A DNA stretch of 64,000 nucleotides from Bradyrhizobium diazoefficiens USDA 110 (GCF_000011365.1 NC_004463.1:2156001-2220000); one strand, 5' to 3'. Positions 42,010 through 50,738 are shown, counted from the stretch's first letter. Notes: generated by a model from the letters alone, not told the origin. Translations and numbers: made by a program.

Positions 42010-42472
42010 GCGCCCCGCATCGGCCTGGACTGATTCCGCCAAATCGATAAGTGAAGACGGTCCGCGTAGTTAATCTAGCAATCTGAGGGGAATGGACCGC
42101 CGGGGGCGTCGGCTTGCCACGACCCCGAGAAGGGCTCAACTATTCAGCGACAGATGGGGCGGAGAGCCTCACTTGCGAGTCGCACAATCGCGAACCGCCG
42201 GTTGCTCGAAATGCAAAGAGCTATCATCCTTATCTCAATCAAGCCGGATTGGCGAACGCAATGCTTAATGACCCTCGACCGGTCCGGGCCTGCAGGGGAT
42301 TAGCGGCAGTCAATCCGCAAGCAGTCCCGCCGCCACTTGCCAGCGTGGTGCTGCGAAACAGCGCTGTCCGAGCCTGCTTTGTGCCGGCATCCCTTTCAGG
42401 AAGCGCGGGGTAGAGAGGGCGCACTACCCGGTGTTAAGCCTTGTGACAGCGAGCGGTCCCAAGCGGCGGGGA
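42010..42472. other. nifA-fixA intergenic region
   Basis: About 460 bp with no gene. It should contain the NifA upstream site for fixA; the nearest candidate is TGT-N11-ACA at 42432-42448, one base longer than the standard spacing and close to the promoter, so it is doubtful. Confidence 0.45.
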
Positions 42473-42489
42473 TGGTACAAGACTTGCTG
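42473..42489 (+). promoter_or_regulatory. Sigma-54 promoter of fixA
   Basis: TGGTACAAGACTTGCTG shows GG-N10-GC with a perfect TTGCT -12 half. The fixA start codon is about 38 bp downstream. Confidence 0.85.
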
Positions 42490-42526
42490 TTCTCTTCCCA
42501 ACTGACGTAACTTTAGGAGCAACACC

Positions 42527-43393
42527 TTGCATAATATTGTCTGCATCAAGCAAGTTCCGGACTCGGCGCAGATCCGCGTGCACCCCGTGACCAATACAAT
42601 CATGCGTCAGGGAGTGCCGACCATCATCAACCCGTATGACCTATTCGCGCTCGAGGCCGCGCTGGGGCTGCGCGATCGGTTCGGTGGCGAAATTACCGTG
42701 CTTACCATGGGGCCGCCATCGGCAGAGGAGTCGTTGCGAAAGGCGCTGACTTATGGTGCTGATCGCGCCGTCCTACTTACTGATCGCTGCTTTGCGGGCT
42801 CGGATACGCTGGCCACTACGTATGCGCTTGCAACAGCGATCCGGAAAATTGGCAAGGAATATGGTCCGGCAAACCTCATCTTCACGGGAAAGCAGACCAT
42901 CGACGGCGATACAGCGCAGGTTGGTCCTGGCATCGCGAAGCGACTGGGCGTAGGGCAGCTAACTTACGTTGCGAAGGTCAGATCCGTGGACGTCGCCAAT
43001 GAAACAATTGAAGCGGAGCGGCGCTCGGAAGGCGGTGTGCAGGTTCTGCACACTAGGTTGCCCTGCCTCATCACCATGCTTGAGGCGACGAATCAGATTC
43101 GGCGAGGCGCGATGGCGGATGCCTTGCGTGCCGCGCGAGCCAAAATCGTGAAATGGAGCGCGCAAGATGCAGGTGTCGAAGACATCTCCAAATGTGGGCT
43201 CAAGGGCTCGCCGACTGTCGTCAAACGTGTGTTCGCTCCCCCTGCGCGGGCCGAGAGGGCGGCGCTGGTTGAGTCCGCCGAGCAGCCGGCGCAGGCGCTA
43301 ATAGACGCAATCTTCTTGAATCAACCGAAGCTCGAAACCGATCTGGCGACACTTGCTCGTGACGCCCGATCTGGACTGTCCGGGCAATGTTAG
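42527..43393 (+). CDS. fixA: Electron-transfer flavoprotein beta-type subunit FixA
   Basis: A 288-residue ETF beta-type subunit of the FixABCX complex, which passes electrons to nitrogenase by bifurcation. It starts with TTG (AGGAG 8 bp upstream) giving MHNIVCIKQVPDSAQIRVHP, the standard N terminus. Further family segments: NPYDLFALEAALGLRDRFGG, GPANLIFTGKQTIDGDTAQV and RLPCLITMLEATNQIRRG. fixBCX are not in the window; in Bradyrhizobium fixA is separate from fixBCX, so this is normal. Transcribed from its own sigma-54 promoter. Confidence 0.96.
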   Translation: MHNIVCIKQVPDSAQIRVHPVTNTIMRQGVPTIINPYDLFALEAALGLRDRFGGEITVLTMGPPSAEESLRKALTYGADRAVLLTDRCFAGSDTLATTYALATAIRKIGKEYGPANLIFTGKQTIDGDTAQVGPGIAKRLGVGQLTYVAKVRSVDVANETIEAERRSEGGVQVLHTRLPCLITMLEATNQIRRGAMADALRAARAKIVKWSAQDAGVEDISKCGLKGSPTVVKRVFAPPARAERAALVESAEQPAQALIDAIFLNQPKLETDLATLARDARSGLSGQC

Positions 43394-43945
43394 CAACGCG
43401 CTCCAAGAAATGTATCAACGCTCGCACCCGAGTCGATGAGAGCGCAACATGTCGTTGTGCAACGCGGTAAGCTACCATAAGAGTTTGCTATGCCATCCGT
43501 CGATCTCGCCATCGGCTGAGGCCGCATGTTCCGTAGAGCACGTTATCGCTACGATCGAGTCCGGAGCCGCCCAGGATTGCCGGGGCACGGCCAAACAGGC
43601 CTGCGCATATTTCAGATCTTCCGTTTTGTCGTGTTCGACCGTGGAAGACCATTGCTTCCTCCGTACCGGTCGCGAGCAAAGACGGAATACGTCAGCAACC
43701 CGGGTCACCATGCTAGCGCTGCCGTCTGCACGTCCAAAGCCCTGTCGCTGGCTTTAAGGAGCAAAGCCAACCTATGCGGCGCCTTTGAAGCAATCCGCCA
43801 ATTCAGCAGCCGTGTGTATGTGAACAGCCGCTGTTTCGTTCCTGACGGCGGTGCGCAGCCTCTCAAGTGCTATGCACTTGCTATGAGGATAGGTCACAAG
43901 TGTTATACCAGCTTCTTCGGAATCTGACGGAGCAAATTCAAGAGT
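43394..43945. other. No recognisable gene
   Basis: About 550 bp after fixA. A possible half-conserved NifA site, TGT-N10-ACG, lies at 43832-43847, about 100 bp before the next sigma-54 promoter. Confidence 0.45.
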
Positions 43946-43962
43946 TGGCATGATGGTTGCTG
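43946..43962 (+). promoter_or_regulatory. Sigma-54 promoter of the oxygenase cluster
   Basis: TGGCATGATGGTTGCTG has GG-N10-GC and departs from the consensus TGGCACG-N4-TTGCW only at C-to-T in the -24 half. It is a better match than the fixR and fixA promoters. It points to the small ORF at 43997 and, 570 bp on, the oxygenase gene. Confidence 0.8.
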
Positions 43963-43996
43963 TTAGCCAGTAAAAATTAAGAGGGGGTAACCGCGA

Positions 43997-44176
43997 ATGC
44001 GAAGAACAGGCGAGCGGCATGCCACGAACGACCTGAGGCCCTGTGAGGTCGGTAGGCACGAATTGGATTTTACAATGCTGTACCAAGTTGACAGCGGTTC
44101 GATGAAATGGCGGCAGCAGCAACCGCGAGGGCTTCATTCATTTGCTCAGGCAGCCAAAGCTGCACCGCGCGACTAG
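43997..44176 (+). CDS. Possible 59-residue protein behind sigma-54 promoter
   Basis: First ATG after the sigma-54 promoter, preceded by AGAGGGGG (about 8 bp upstream), giving MRRTGERHATNDLRPCEVGR ... KWRQQQPRGLHSFAQAAK and a stop at 44176. It is hydrophilic, with one cysteine and no known domain. The promoter position and ribosome binding site support it; the sequence itself does not resemble anything I know. Confidence 0.45.
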   Translation: MRRTGERHATNDLRPCEVGRHELDFTMLYQVDSGSMKWRQQQPRGLHSFAQAAKAAPRD

Positions 44177-44410
44177 GCGTGTCATTCGCGCATGCGGCAT
44201 TAGCATCAGAATGGCATGCGCGGCGAAGTATCCAAGACGATTCTCCGCGCGCATGCTCGCCGTGGCTGCCATTGCGGCATCGGATTGCTGCTGGACTGGA
44301 AGCCAACCGGATCCTCGCCGCTCCCTCAATGAACGAAGTCCCTTCGATGCGCATGACCAGGACAGAGAAGACCGCAATCTGCCGTGGCCAGGAGAACGAC
44401 GAAAGTTTGC

Positions 44411-44536
44411 GTGAAAGGTGAACGCAACATTAGGCCCTTTGAAGCCAATGAACTCAGCGCGGTCAATAGTCGGCCCGGACATGAAGGTAGCTTCGTCAAG
44501 GACCGTTTCGCTTCTCATCTGCAGGGAGTCAAATGA
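44411..44536 (+). CDS. Possible 41-residue peptide coupled to the oxygenase gene
   Basis: A GTG-started frame, VKGERNIRPFEANELSAVNS and RPGHEGSFVKDRFASHLQGV K, whose TGA overlaps the ATG of the next gene (ATGA at 44533-44536). The frame could begin earlier at GTG 44384. Overlap of this kind usually means translational coupling. It may be a leader that sets the translation of the oxygenase gene or a small substrate peptide; neither is proven, and its ribosome binding site is weak. Confidence 0.4.
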   Translation: MKGERNIRPFEANELSAVNSRPGHEGSFVKDRFASHLQGVK

Positions 44537-45756
44537 TATCTCAAGCGTCTCGATTTGCACCGGATCAGCCTCCGAAGTTATCCTGCGAGTACTTGACTGA
44601 GCGAGTGCGAGCCTTGTTCGGCCCGCATCCGTTCGCCTCCCAGATGTCCGGAGACCAGGTCGCCAGCCTGCTGCCTGAATACCTAGCGATGTCACAGGCG
44701 TTCCCGTACCTGCAGGCAGGGTCGCAAAGGGACCTCATATTCGATGCAATGCATCAAAATCGGGACATTGGGAGGGACATTGAACTGACCAGCGTGGTCG
44801 CGAATTTTATCTGCTGGGATGAGACCGGTGGCCATGGCGGGATTCTCCGGGGCGGCAAGGCGGCGTTGCCCGATATTCTTTTGACAGAAAACTTTCACTC
44901 CAACCTCTTGAGAAAGGATGCTGCACGACTACTCGGCAGAGCGATAAGGCCCAACTATAGCGACAGGACGAAGCAGTACCTGCATTCTCTCTATGCCGGA
45001 TTGTCATCGAAAGACCCCCTGGTTCGTTGCGCCTACATGGTCGCCTTTGAGCTCCATGCTGCAGACATGATCCAGTCGCTGTGGACCACTCTGGTCAAAA
45101 CCTTCAAGGCGCGGCCGGACGATCTTGAGTATTTTCGCGGCCATGTCGGCGGAGAAGATCCCGCGGAGAAGTACCACGGAGAAATGACAGGCCGGCTGAT
45201 TGGTGAACTTGTGCAGCCTGGCCTTAATGATCGCTTTTTGAATGAATTCGGCCGAGCCTATCGGCTCAGCGTCCAGTGGTGTCGCGATCTGCTCGGAACG
45301 GCGGCGCGTACGGGAGATGATCACTCCGAGATGCAACATCATGGCCGTTGTCATTGCGGCGCTATCAAATTCTACGTCAATGCACCTCGAGAGCTCTCTG
45401 CAGTTCGATGCAATTGCTCAATTTGTCAAATGTCTGGATTTGTCCACTTGCTCGTACCTGGCGATAAGCTGCGCATCGAGTGCGGCGAAGAGTTCCTCAC
45501 GACATACCAGTTCAACAAGAATATTGCGCGGCACACGTTTTGCCGGCTTTGTGGCGTAAAGCCATTCTATAGGCCGAGGTCGAATCCCTCCGGGTACAGC
45601 GTAAATATCCGATGTCTGGATAGAAAGACCATCGAGCACTTAAGAATATCTGAGTTCGATGGCGCGCATTGGGAGCAAGCATTCCTGTCAATGCAGCAGG
45701 ACCCGGAGTCATGCTTCGAAGATCAAAGGAGTGAGCTCGAATGGCGCGCGCAATGA
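44533..45756 (+). CDS. Haem-oxygenase-like oxidase fused to GFA zinc domain
   Basis: A 407-residue two-domain protein. Residues about 1-255 look like a haem-oxygenase-fold di-iron oxidase (CADD/UndA-like, DUF3865 type): mostly helical, with possible metal ligands E97 and H101 (WDETGGHG), E173 (AFELHAADM), H204 and E208 (GHVGGED) and H215. Residues about 270-370 are a GFA/Mss4-like domain with zinc cysteines in GRCHCG, CNCSICQMSG and FCRLCGVKP. The ligand assignment is tentative. The joining of the two domains is unusual. A 2-oxoglutarate oxygenase gene overlaps its end by 16 bases, so the two likely act on one substrate. Expression probably comes from the sigma-54 promoter at 43946, i.e. during nitrogen fixation. 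Product unknown. Confidence 0.75.
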   Translation: MISQASRFAPDQPPKLSCEYLTERVRALFGPHPFASQMSGDQVASLLPEYLAMSQAFPYLQAGSQRDLIFDAMHQNRDIGRDIELTSVVANFICWDETGGHGGILRGGKAALPDILLTENFHSNLLRKDAARLLGRAIRPNYSDRTKQYLHSLYAGLSSKDPLVRCAYMVAFELHAADMIQSLWTTLVKTFKARPDDLEYFRGHVGGEDPAEKYHGEMTGRLIGELVQPGLNDRFLNEFGRAYRLSVQWCRDLLGTAARTGDDHSEMQHHGRCHCGAIKFYVNAPRELSAVRCNCSICQMSGFVHLLVPGDKLRIECGEEFLTTYQFNKNIARHTFCRLCGVKPFYRPRSNPSGYSVNIRCLDRKTIEHLRISEFDGAHWEQAFLSMQQDPESCFEDQRSELEWRAQ

Positions 45757-46418
45757 AAGATAAATCCTGTCTTCTTTCAGAAGAAGTCCTGACAAAGTAC
45801 CGGATTGAGCTGCTAGTAAAGGGGTCCGTCGTAATCGCCCCGCAAATGTTATTCACTCAAGACGACATAGCCAGGATCGATCAGCTGCAGGCTGAGATTC
45901 CGGAAGAAGAAGTGCGGGAGGGAGATGCGGGCGACTTGCACAGCGTCTTTGTCCAGCGCGTGAGGGTAGACCCGCCCGGCCACGCGCCTAGCAACGTGAG
46001 TGGTACTGCTTCGGGTCAGATCATGGAGCTGCTCGAAAGTAGAGATCGCAGCTTCGCGCTAAGACAGATCTTCGGAGCATCCGCAGATTACGTGGTTCGC
46101 CGATGCCAGATGCATCGTATGCCGCCGGGGTCCTTTATCGGCATTCATTTGGATGCGGCGAGTGATCCGGATTTCGAGTACTCGGTGATTGTGCAGCTAG
46201 CGAGAGACTTCGACGGCGGTGAATTCGTGGTATATCCAACCGGGTACGAACAACACGTATTCCGGCCGCCATTTGGCGCTGTGCTTGTCACAACCTGTAA
46301 GGTCCGGCATGAGGTAAAGCCGGTATCAAGCGGGGAGCGCCGATCCCTCGTATACTTCTGTTCAAAACGCAGCGGCGTGAACCGCCGGATCATCGAGGGT
46401 TCTAACGCTCGGCCCTAG
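45741..46418 (+). CDS. 2-oxoglutarate/Fe(II)-dependent oxygenase
   Basis: A 225-residue protein with the prolyl-4-hydroxylase-type core: the iron ligands H136 and D138 in GIHLDAASDPDFEYSVIVQL and H190 in VRHEVKPVSSGERRSLVYF, with R200 as the 2-oxoglutarate anchor. GGEFVVYP is the conserved strand between them. It hydroxylates or otherwise oxidises an unknown substrate. The ATG at 45741 was chosen because AAGGAG lies about 10 bp upstream; the next ATG (45753) would overlap the previous stop as ATGA. The 16-base overlap marks an operon with the haem-oxygenase-like/GFA gene. Confidence 0.85.
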   Translation: MARAMKDKSCLLSEEVLTKYRIELLVKGSVVIAPQMLFTQDDIARIDQLQAEIPEEEVREGDAGDLHSVFVQRVRVDPPGHAPSNVSGTASGQIMELLESRDRSFALRQIFGASADYVVRRCQMHRMPPGSFIGIHLDAASDPDFEYSVIVQLARDFDGGEFVVYPTGYEQHVFRPPFGAVLVTTCKVRHEVKPVSSGERRSLVYFCSKRSGVNRRIIEGSNARP

Positions 46419-46543
46419 CGTGCCGCGCCTGGTATGGGTCTCTGCAAATCGTGGGCTGAGCGAGCTCTCCGGGGAATTGATGGCTTTCCCATCTTGCGGG
46501 TCCTTCGTGAGGTCCGACACGAGTCTGGTCGCAAGCGATGGCT

Positions 46544-46549
46544 TACATT
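46544..46549. repeat. Left target-site duplication TACATT of IS copy 2
   Basis: TACATT precedes the IS at 46550 and is repeated at 48074-48079. Confidence 0.85.
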
Positions 46550-48073
46550 GTCGTCCGTGAAGAAGGACTAAGCCACTGATCGGGAATCTCGATTTGGGCT
46601 AAGGGGCATTTCCAGATTGCAAGGTTTTGATGCTTTGGGCGTCAGAACCTTGCGATTTGGTTTTCGTGGATTCCCTCGAAGCGGGAAGCATGATTCCTTG
46701 TCTGCATCGGAGGGAACGATGCGGCCGAAGAAGCACAAGACGACGGGATCGAACGATCTGTTCCGGGCTCGGCTCGACCAGATCATCAATATGAAGCACG
46801 AGCTGGTTCTGCTCGCCGGCAAGGTCGATTGGGACTGGATCGACGGCGAGATCGCGCCGCTCTACAGCGAGAACGGCAGGCCCGGGATCGAGACGCGCTT
46901 CATGATCGGTCTGCTGTTGCTCAAGCACATTTACGGGCTGTCCGATGAGGAGGTGTGCGAGCGCTGGGTCCATGACCCATACTTCCAGTTCTTCACCGGG
47001 GAAGAGTTCTTTCAGCACACGTTCCCGCACGAGCGCTCGGACCTGAGCCATTGGCGCAAGCGGCTTGGCGACAAGCTGGAGTTGCTGCTGGCCGAGAGCT
47101 TGCGGGTAGCGCACGAGGCCGGTGCATTACGCAGCCAGGACCTCAAGCGGGTTACGGTCGACACCACGGTGCAGCCGAAGGCCATCACCTTTCCGACCGA
47201 TGCCAAGCTGCTGCATGCGGCCATCAAGGGGCTCAACCGCCTGGCGATCAGGCACGGCGTCAGGCTGCGGCAATCCTATGCTCGCATCGCCAAGGCCGCC
47301 GCGATGATGGCCGGCCGCTACGCCCATGCCAAACAGTTCAGGCGGCATCAGCGGCAGTTGCGTATCCTGCGTAGCCGGCTGGGCCGGATCATCCGCGACA
47401 TCCGCCGCAAGATCGAAGGCCAGCCAGCACTGGAGCAGGCGTTCGCCCTCCCGCTCGGCCGGGCCACGCAGATCCGCTCGCAGCAGCAGCGCCAGCGCGG
47501 CTGGAAGCTCTATTCCTTCCATGCCCCGGAAGTGGAGTGCATCGGCAAGGGCAAGGCCAGCGCGCCTTACGAGTTCGGCGTGAAGGCCTCCATCGTCACC
47601 AACAACCGCCGGGCTCCCGGTGGCCTGTTCGTGCTGCACGCCAGCGCACTGCCCGACAACCCCTACGACGGTCACACCTTGCGGGACGTCATTGACCGCA
47701 CCGAGACACTCACCGGCTGTCCGATCGAGCGGGCCTATGTCGACAAGGGATACCGCGGCCACGACGCACAAAATCCCCGTCGCGTCTTCATCTCCGGCCA
47801 GAAGCGCGGCGTTTTCGGTGTCATCAAGCGCGAGCTGCGCCGCCGCTCCGCCATCGAGCCCATCATCGGACACCTGAAGGCGGAAGGCCACCTCGGGCGC
47901 TGCTACCTCAAAGGCCGCGCCGGCGATGCCGCCAACGTCGTCCTCTCAGCCGTCGGACACAACTTCCGCCGCATCCTCGCCTGGCTGAGATATCTCTTGT
48001 GCCTGTTCCTGGCCCAGCTATGGCGCACGCTCGCCCGGCCAGCCTCGATCAATCCGGCTTCTTAACGGACGAC
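46550..48073 (+). mobile_element. IS5-like insertion sequence, copy 2 (1524 bp)
   Basis: Same length, ends (GTCGTCCGTGAAGAAG left, CTTCTTAACGGACGAC right) and encoded protein as copy 1 at 5005-6528 but opposite orientation. It is flanked by its own 6-bp duplication TACATT. It sits 131 bp after the 2-oxoglutarate oxygenase gene and may separate that operon from former downstream genes. Confidence 0.92.
46719..48065 (+). CDS. IS5-like DDE transposase, copy 2
   Basis: A 448-residue transposase with the same sequence as the copy at 5013-6359: catalytic segments TVDTTVQPKAITFPTDAK, YVDKGYRGHDAQN and AIEPIIGHLKAEGHLGRC. Start MRPKKHKTTG behind GGAGGG. Intact. Confidence 0.92.
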   Translation: MRPKKHKTTGSNDLFRARLDQIINMKHELVLLAGKVDWDWIDGEIAPLYSENGRPGIETRFMIGLLLLKHIYGLSDEEVCERWVHDPYFQFFTGEEFFQHTFPHERSDLSHWRKRLGDKLELLLAESLRVAHEAGALRSQDLKRVTVDTTVQPKAITFPTDAKLLHAAIKGLNRLAIRHGVRLRQSYARIAKAAAMMAGRYAHAKQFRRHQRQLRILRSRLGRIIRDIRRKIEGQPALEQAFALPLGRATQIRSQQQRQRGWKLYSFHAPEVECIGKGKASAPYEFGVKASIVTNNRRAPGGLFVLHASALPDNPYDGHTLRDVIDRTETLTGCPIERAYVDKGYRGHDAQNPRRVFISGQKRGVFGVIKRELRRRSAIEPIIGHLKAEGHLGRCYLKGRAGDAANVVLSAVGHNFRRILAWLRYLLCLFLAQLWRTLARPASINPAS

Positions 48074-48079
48074 TACATT
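48074..48079. repeat. Right target-site duplication TACATT of IS copy 2
   Basis: Direct repeat of 46544-46549. Confidence 0.85.
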
Positions 48080-48490
48080 GATCGTACGCGTCCGGTGACG
48101 GCCCCTAGTGGGCGTCTTGAGCGGATGGCCGACCTCGCTCATGGGGCATGAGCGACGTTCTGAGGTTACCAATTCCGGGCGTGAGTTCGTGGACGCGCTT
48201 GGCGAGATGATCCAGCAGGCAGGCCAGCACAAGCCTGTGGATCTAGGGCTTGGCTGTGGCGATGAAGTGATCGCTTTGGTCGTGTCATTGTTACTCCAAG
48301 CTCTGCGCCCCGATCCGGGCCTTTTCCTCGCCCGTCCATCGTCGGCGACGATCCCAGTGATCACCTCGACGCGACGATCACCTTGCTACTGGCTCGAGCA
48401 TGGTATTTGCCATCGTTCCTCCTCCACGGATCCGTTCATGCCGAGCTGTATCGCGGGCGCCGAAAGGGGAGCGGTTGGGGCCTCACGCCG
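48080..48490. other. No recognisable gene
   Basis: About 400 bp right of IS copy 2; nothing recognisable. Confidence 0.5.
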
Positions 48491-48958
48491 TTACAATGGG
48501 CCGAATATTTCCACCACAATCACCACAATCACGAGGAGAGTGGTCGCAAAGGCCATGATGACCATTCCGCTGCCCGCAGGTAGGAGGCTGAGAGGCGAGG
48601 CGATAGGATTGCAGATCGACGGCATCACACGGGGCGGGAGATTGAGCCTCTCAGTGCTATCGAAGATATAGCTAGTCGGGCGTCGGGACTCACGGACCAC
48701 ACATCCAAAGCTGGGTTGCATCCCCGCGGAATTGTCAGCCAGCTGGTCCCGACCGGGGTTGTCCGGCGGCTGCCCGGGAACGAGCGGCGTTTGGCTGTAG
48801 TAGGGACCACCATGCTTGGAGCTCGGTGCCACCTCGCGCAGAGCAGTCTGCCTGACAAATGCGGAACTTGCGCCAGCGGCCACATTCATGGCTTTTGCAA
48901 CTCCAGATGCAAGCAGAATCAAAGCCAAGTCGAACAAGATCAATCGGATCAGCCTCAT
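48491..48958 (-). CDS. Exported hypothetical protein with C-terminal anchor
   Basis: A 155-residue protein. The ATG at 48958 has GGAG 6 bp upstream. A signal peptide is clear (MRLIRLILFDLALILLASGV AKA), a hydrophilic Pro/Ser-rich middle follows (GPYYSQTPLVPGQPPDNPGR) and the C terminus is one hydrophobic segment (GMVIMAFATTLLVIVVIVVE). It would be periplasmic, tethered to the inner membrane. No family recognised. It lies downstream of the ATP-grasp gene on the same strand, 469 bp away. Confidence 0.55.
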   Translation of the reverse strand: MRLIRLILFDLALILLASGVAKAMNVAAGASSAFVRQTALREVAPSSKHGGPYYSQTPLVPGQPPDNPGRDQLADNSAGMQPSFGCVVRESRRPTSYIFDSTERLNLPPRVMPSICNPIASPLSLLPAGSGMVIMAFATTLLVIVVIVVEIFGPL

Positions 48959-49427
48959 TGGGGCTCCGAAGATAGCTGCTGCGGCCGCGTTCTTTGCGGC
49001 AACTCCTGCTCCTATGCAGCAATTTACGTGCCGGCAAAGTGCGGTCTTTTGGGGCCGCTTATTTCATAGTGAAACTCGCATAAACCCAAGCCAGCGAGTG
49101 CAATCGCCCATCGTATTGTCGAGTTTCAACGTAGGCGTCGCAAATCGGCCAAGCAGGACGTGCAATGCGATTAGCTTTTGGGGTCGGCAACTGCGCTGGC
49201 AGCCTTACGCCATGACGCTCGTCGCTGTACAAGCTTCGGCGCACCGCTGGTCTCGTCCGGGCCGAACAAGAGCACTCTCATAGGGCCACCATTCATCGTC
49301 CGACCAAAGCTTGCTCGGTGATTGGGGCACCTTCGTCGCCACGTGAAGGAAGGGAGGCGCGCGTTCCCGGTGCGCGATGGAGTATCCCAGGCTTCGAAGC
49401 GATGAATTGAGCGGCTGACGATGTTTG
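48959..49427. other. No recognisable gene
   Basis: Spacer of about 470 bp between the ATP-grasp gene and the exported protein; nothing recognisable. Confidence 0.5.
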
Positions 49428-50738
49428 CTACGACTTCAATAGTCGGTGTTGCTGATCGTGGGCCGCGGGCCTGTTCGGCGCAATCACAACGCACTCCACA
49501 GTGCCAGCCTTTTCATCGGCAGCAAGCGGGATCACGCCCTCCTTACGTGTGTGGTCGAATATAAGTCCATCCTTGACGAGACGATCATGCGCCGCCCGGA
49601 AGGATGCTGATCGCACATTTCTCACAGATAAAATAACGTTACAGCCGAAATAGTCGACGCCTAGCAGCCGGACGGCAATGTTGTGTAACACCGAGCCGCC
49701 ACCCCAGCGGCCGTTCGCTTCATTGAACAGCAACCGCCCGTCTTGTGCGAAAATGGCGTCGATGTTGATCATTCCGCGATACCCCAGGTCTCGCGCGAGT
49801 GCCACAAAACGGTAGGCATGGGCCTGGGCAGCTAACAATTGCTCTTCCTCCAAGTCGCTTGGAAGCTCAAGTCCCGTCCAGATCAGAGCTCTTTCGGATC
49901 GGTCTGCGCTTTTACGCAGACGTATGCTTCCACTATTGACAAAAGCGATTGATGCATCATCCTGGATTGTATACTCGAGATAGAATAAAGATCGGGCCAA
50001 GTGGTACGATTCCACGACCAGCGTCTTACACGAGGCTGTTGTCATCTCAGACCACAATGCTTCGGGATCAAACGACGGCCACGAAACCCACCGAGTATCT
50101 CTGGCTCCAGGTAGCGGATCGCTCTTATTGCTGGTCAGGATGACGTTTCCAACTCCACCAGCTCCATTATCCAACTTTACAATGACCGTGCCGGTCTCGG
50201 ATTTGAGGGAGGTGACGGCTTTGAACAGTCCATTTGGGTCTGTCGCGACTGATCCATGGGGGAGCGGAAGTGCAACGCTTGTTGCCAATTGACGGAAGTG
50301 GCTCTTGCGATTCAACAGATCAGGCCCGCGCTGCAAAGCGAAGTCGTCACCGGTCTTCGGTATGCCTAGAATGGCCGCCAAGCGTGCGACGCCTTCAGTA
50401 GAGTAGCAGGGATACAATTGCCAGTCTGATTTCTGGCGAATATGTCTTTTGAGCCGCTCGACAACAGTTTTGGACAGTAACGTACAATCATCGAGGATTG
50501 TCGATTGGCGGCTCGCAGGTACAAGCAGGCGAAGAGCCGATGAATGGAAATTGAGCGTTCCGCCAATGAAGGATAACAGATCGGCCGGGATCACTACCGG
50601 AGAGACTATCAGGTCGCCCTCCTGAGCAAACCACGCTGAACGAAATGCCGAGTTGGCGGCCAGCGAAAGTTGAGCTTTTGTTAGGTGGGCGCCCGACATC
50701 TGAGGCGTACCGGCATTCATAATCAGGATTCGCGGCAT
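49428..50738 (-). CDS. ATP-grasp ligase
   Basis: A 436-residue protein with a pre-ATP-grasp N-terminal domain (MPRILIMNAGTPQMSGAHLT) and an ATP-grasp domain. The nucleotide-binding strand is GTVIVKLDNGAGGVGNVIL (about residues 185-203); the metal-binding segment is RLLFNEANGRWGGGSVLHNI (about 335-354, Glu and Asn ligands). Such enzymes join a carboxylate to an amine or thiol through an acyl phosphate; the layout resembles amino-acid/peptide ligases (PGM1-like). The substrate is unknown. The GTC-to-ATG context gives start MPRILIMN with GGAGG upstream. It lies opposite in strand to the oxygenase operon, across the IS. A functional link is speculation. Confidence 0.8.
   Translation of the reverse strand: MPRILIMNAGTPQMSGAHLTKAQLSLAANSAFRSAWFAQEGDLIVSPVVIPADLLSFIGGTLNFHSSALRLLVPASRQSTILDDCTLLSKTVVERLKRHIRQKSDWQLYPCYSTEGVARLAAILGIPKTGDDFALQRGPDLLNRKSHFRQLATSVALPLPHGSVATDPNGLFKAVTSLKSETGTVIVKLDNGAGGVGNVILTSNKSDPLPGARDTRWVSWPSFDPEALWSEMTTASCKTLVVESYHLARSLFYLEYTIQDDASIAFVNSGSIRLRKSADRSERALIWTGLELPSDLEEEQLLAAQAHAYRFVALARDLGYRGMINIDAIFAQDGRLLFNEANGRWGGGSVLHNIAVRLLGVDYFGCNVILSVRNVRSASFRAAHDRLVKDGLIFDHTRKEGVIPLAADEKAGTVECVVIAPNRPAAHDQQHRLLKS

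Noticed and set aside
42432..42448. TGT-N11-ACA as NifA site of fixA
   Set aside because: The spacing is one base too long and it lies only about 25 bp from the -24 element, so it was not listed as a feature.
48108..48671. A 187-codon plus-strand frame right of IS copy 2
   Set aside because: Overlaps the better supported exported protein on the other strand and shows no domain.
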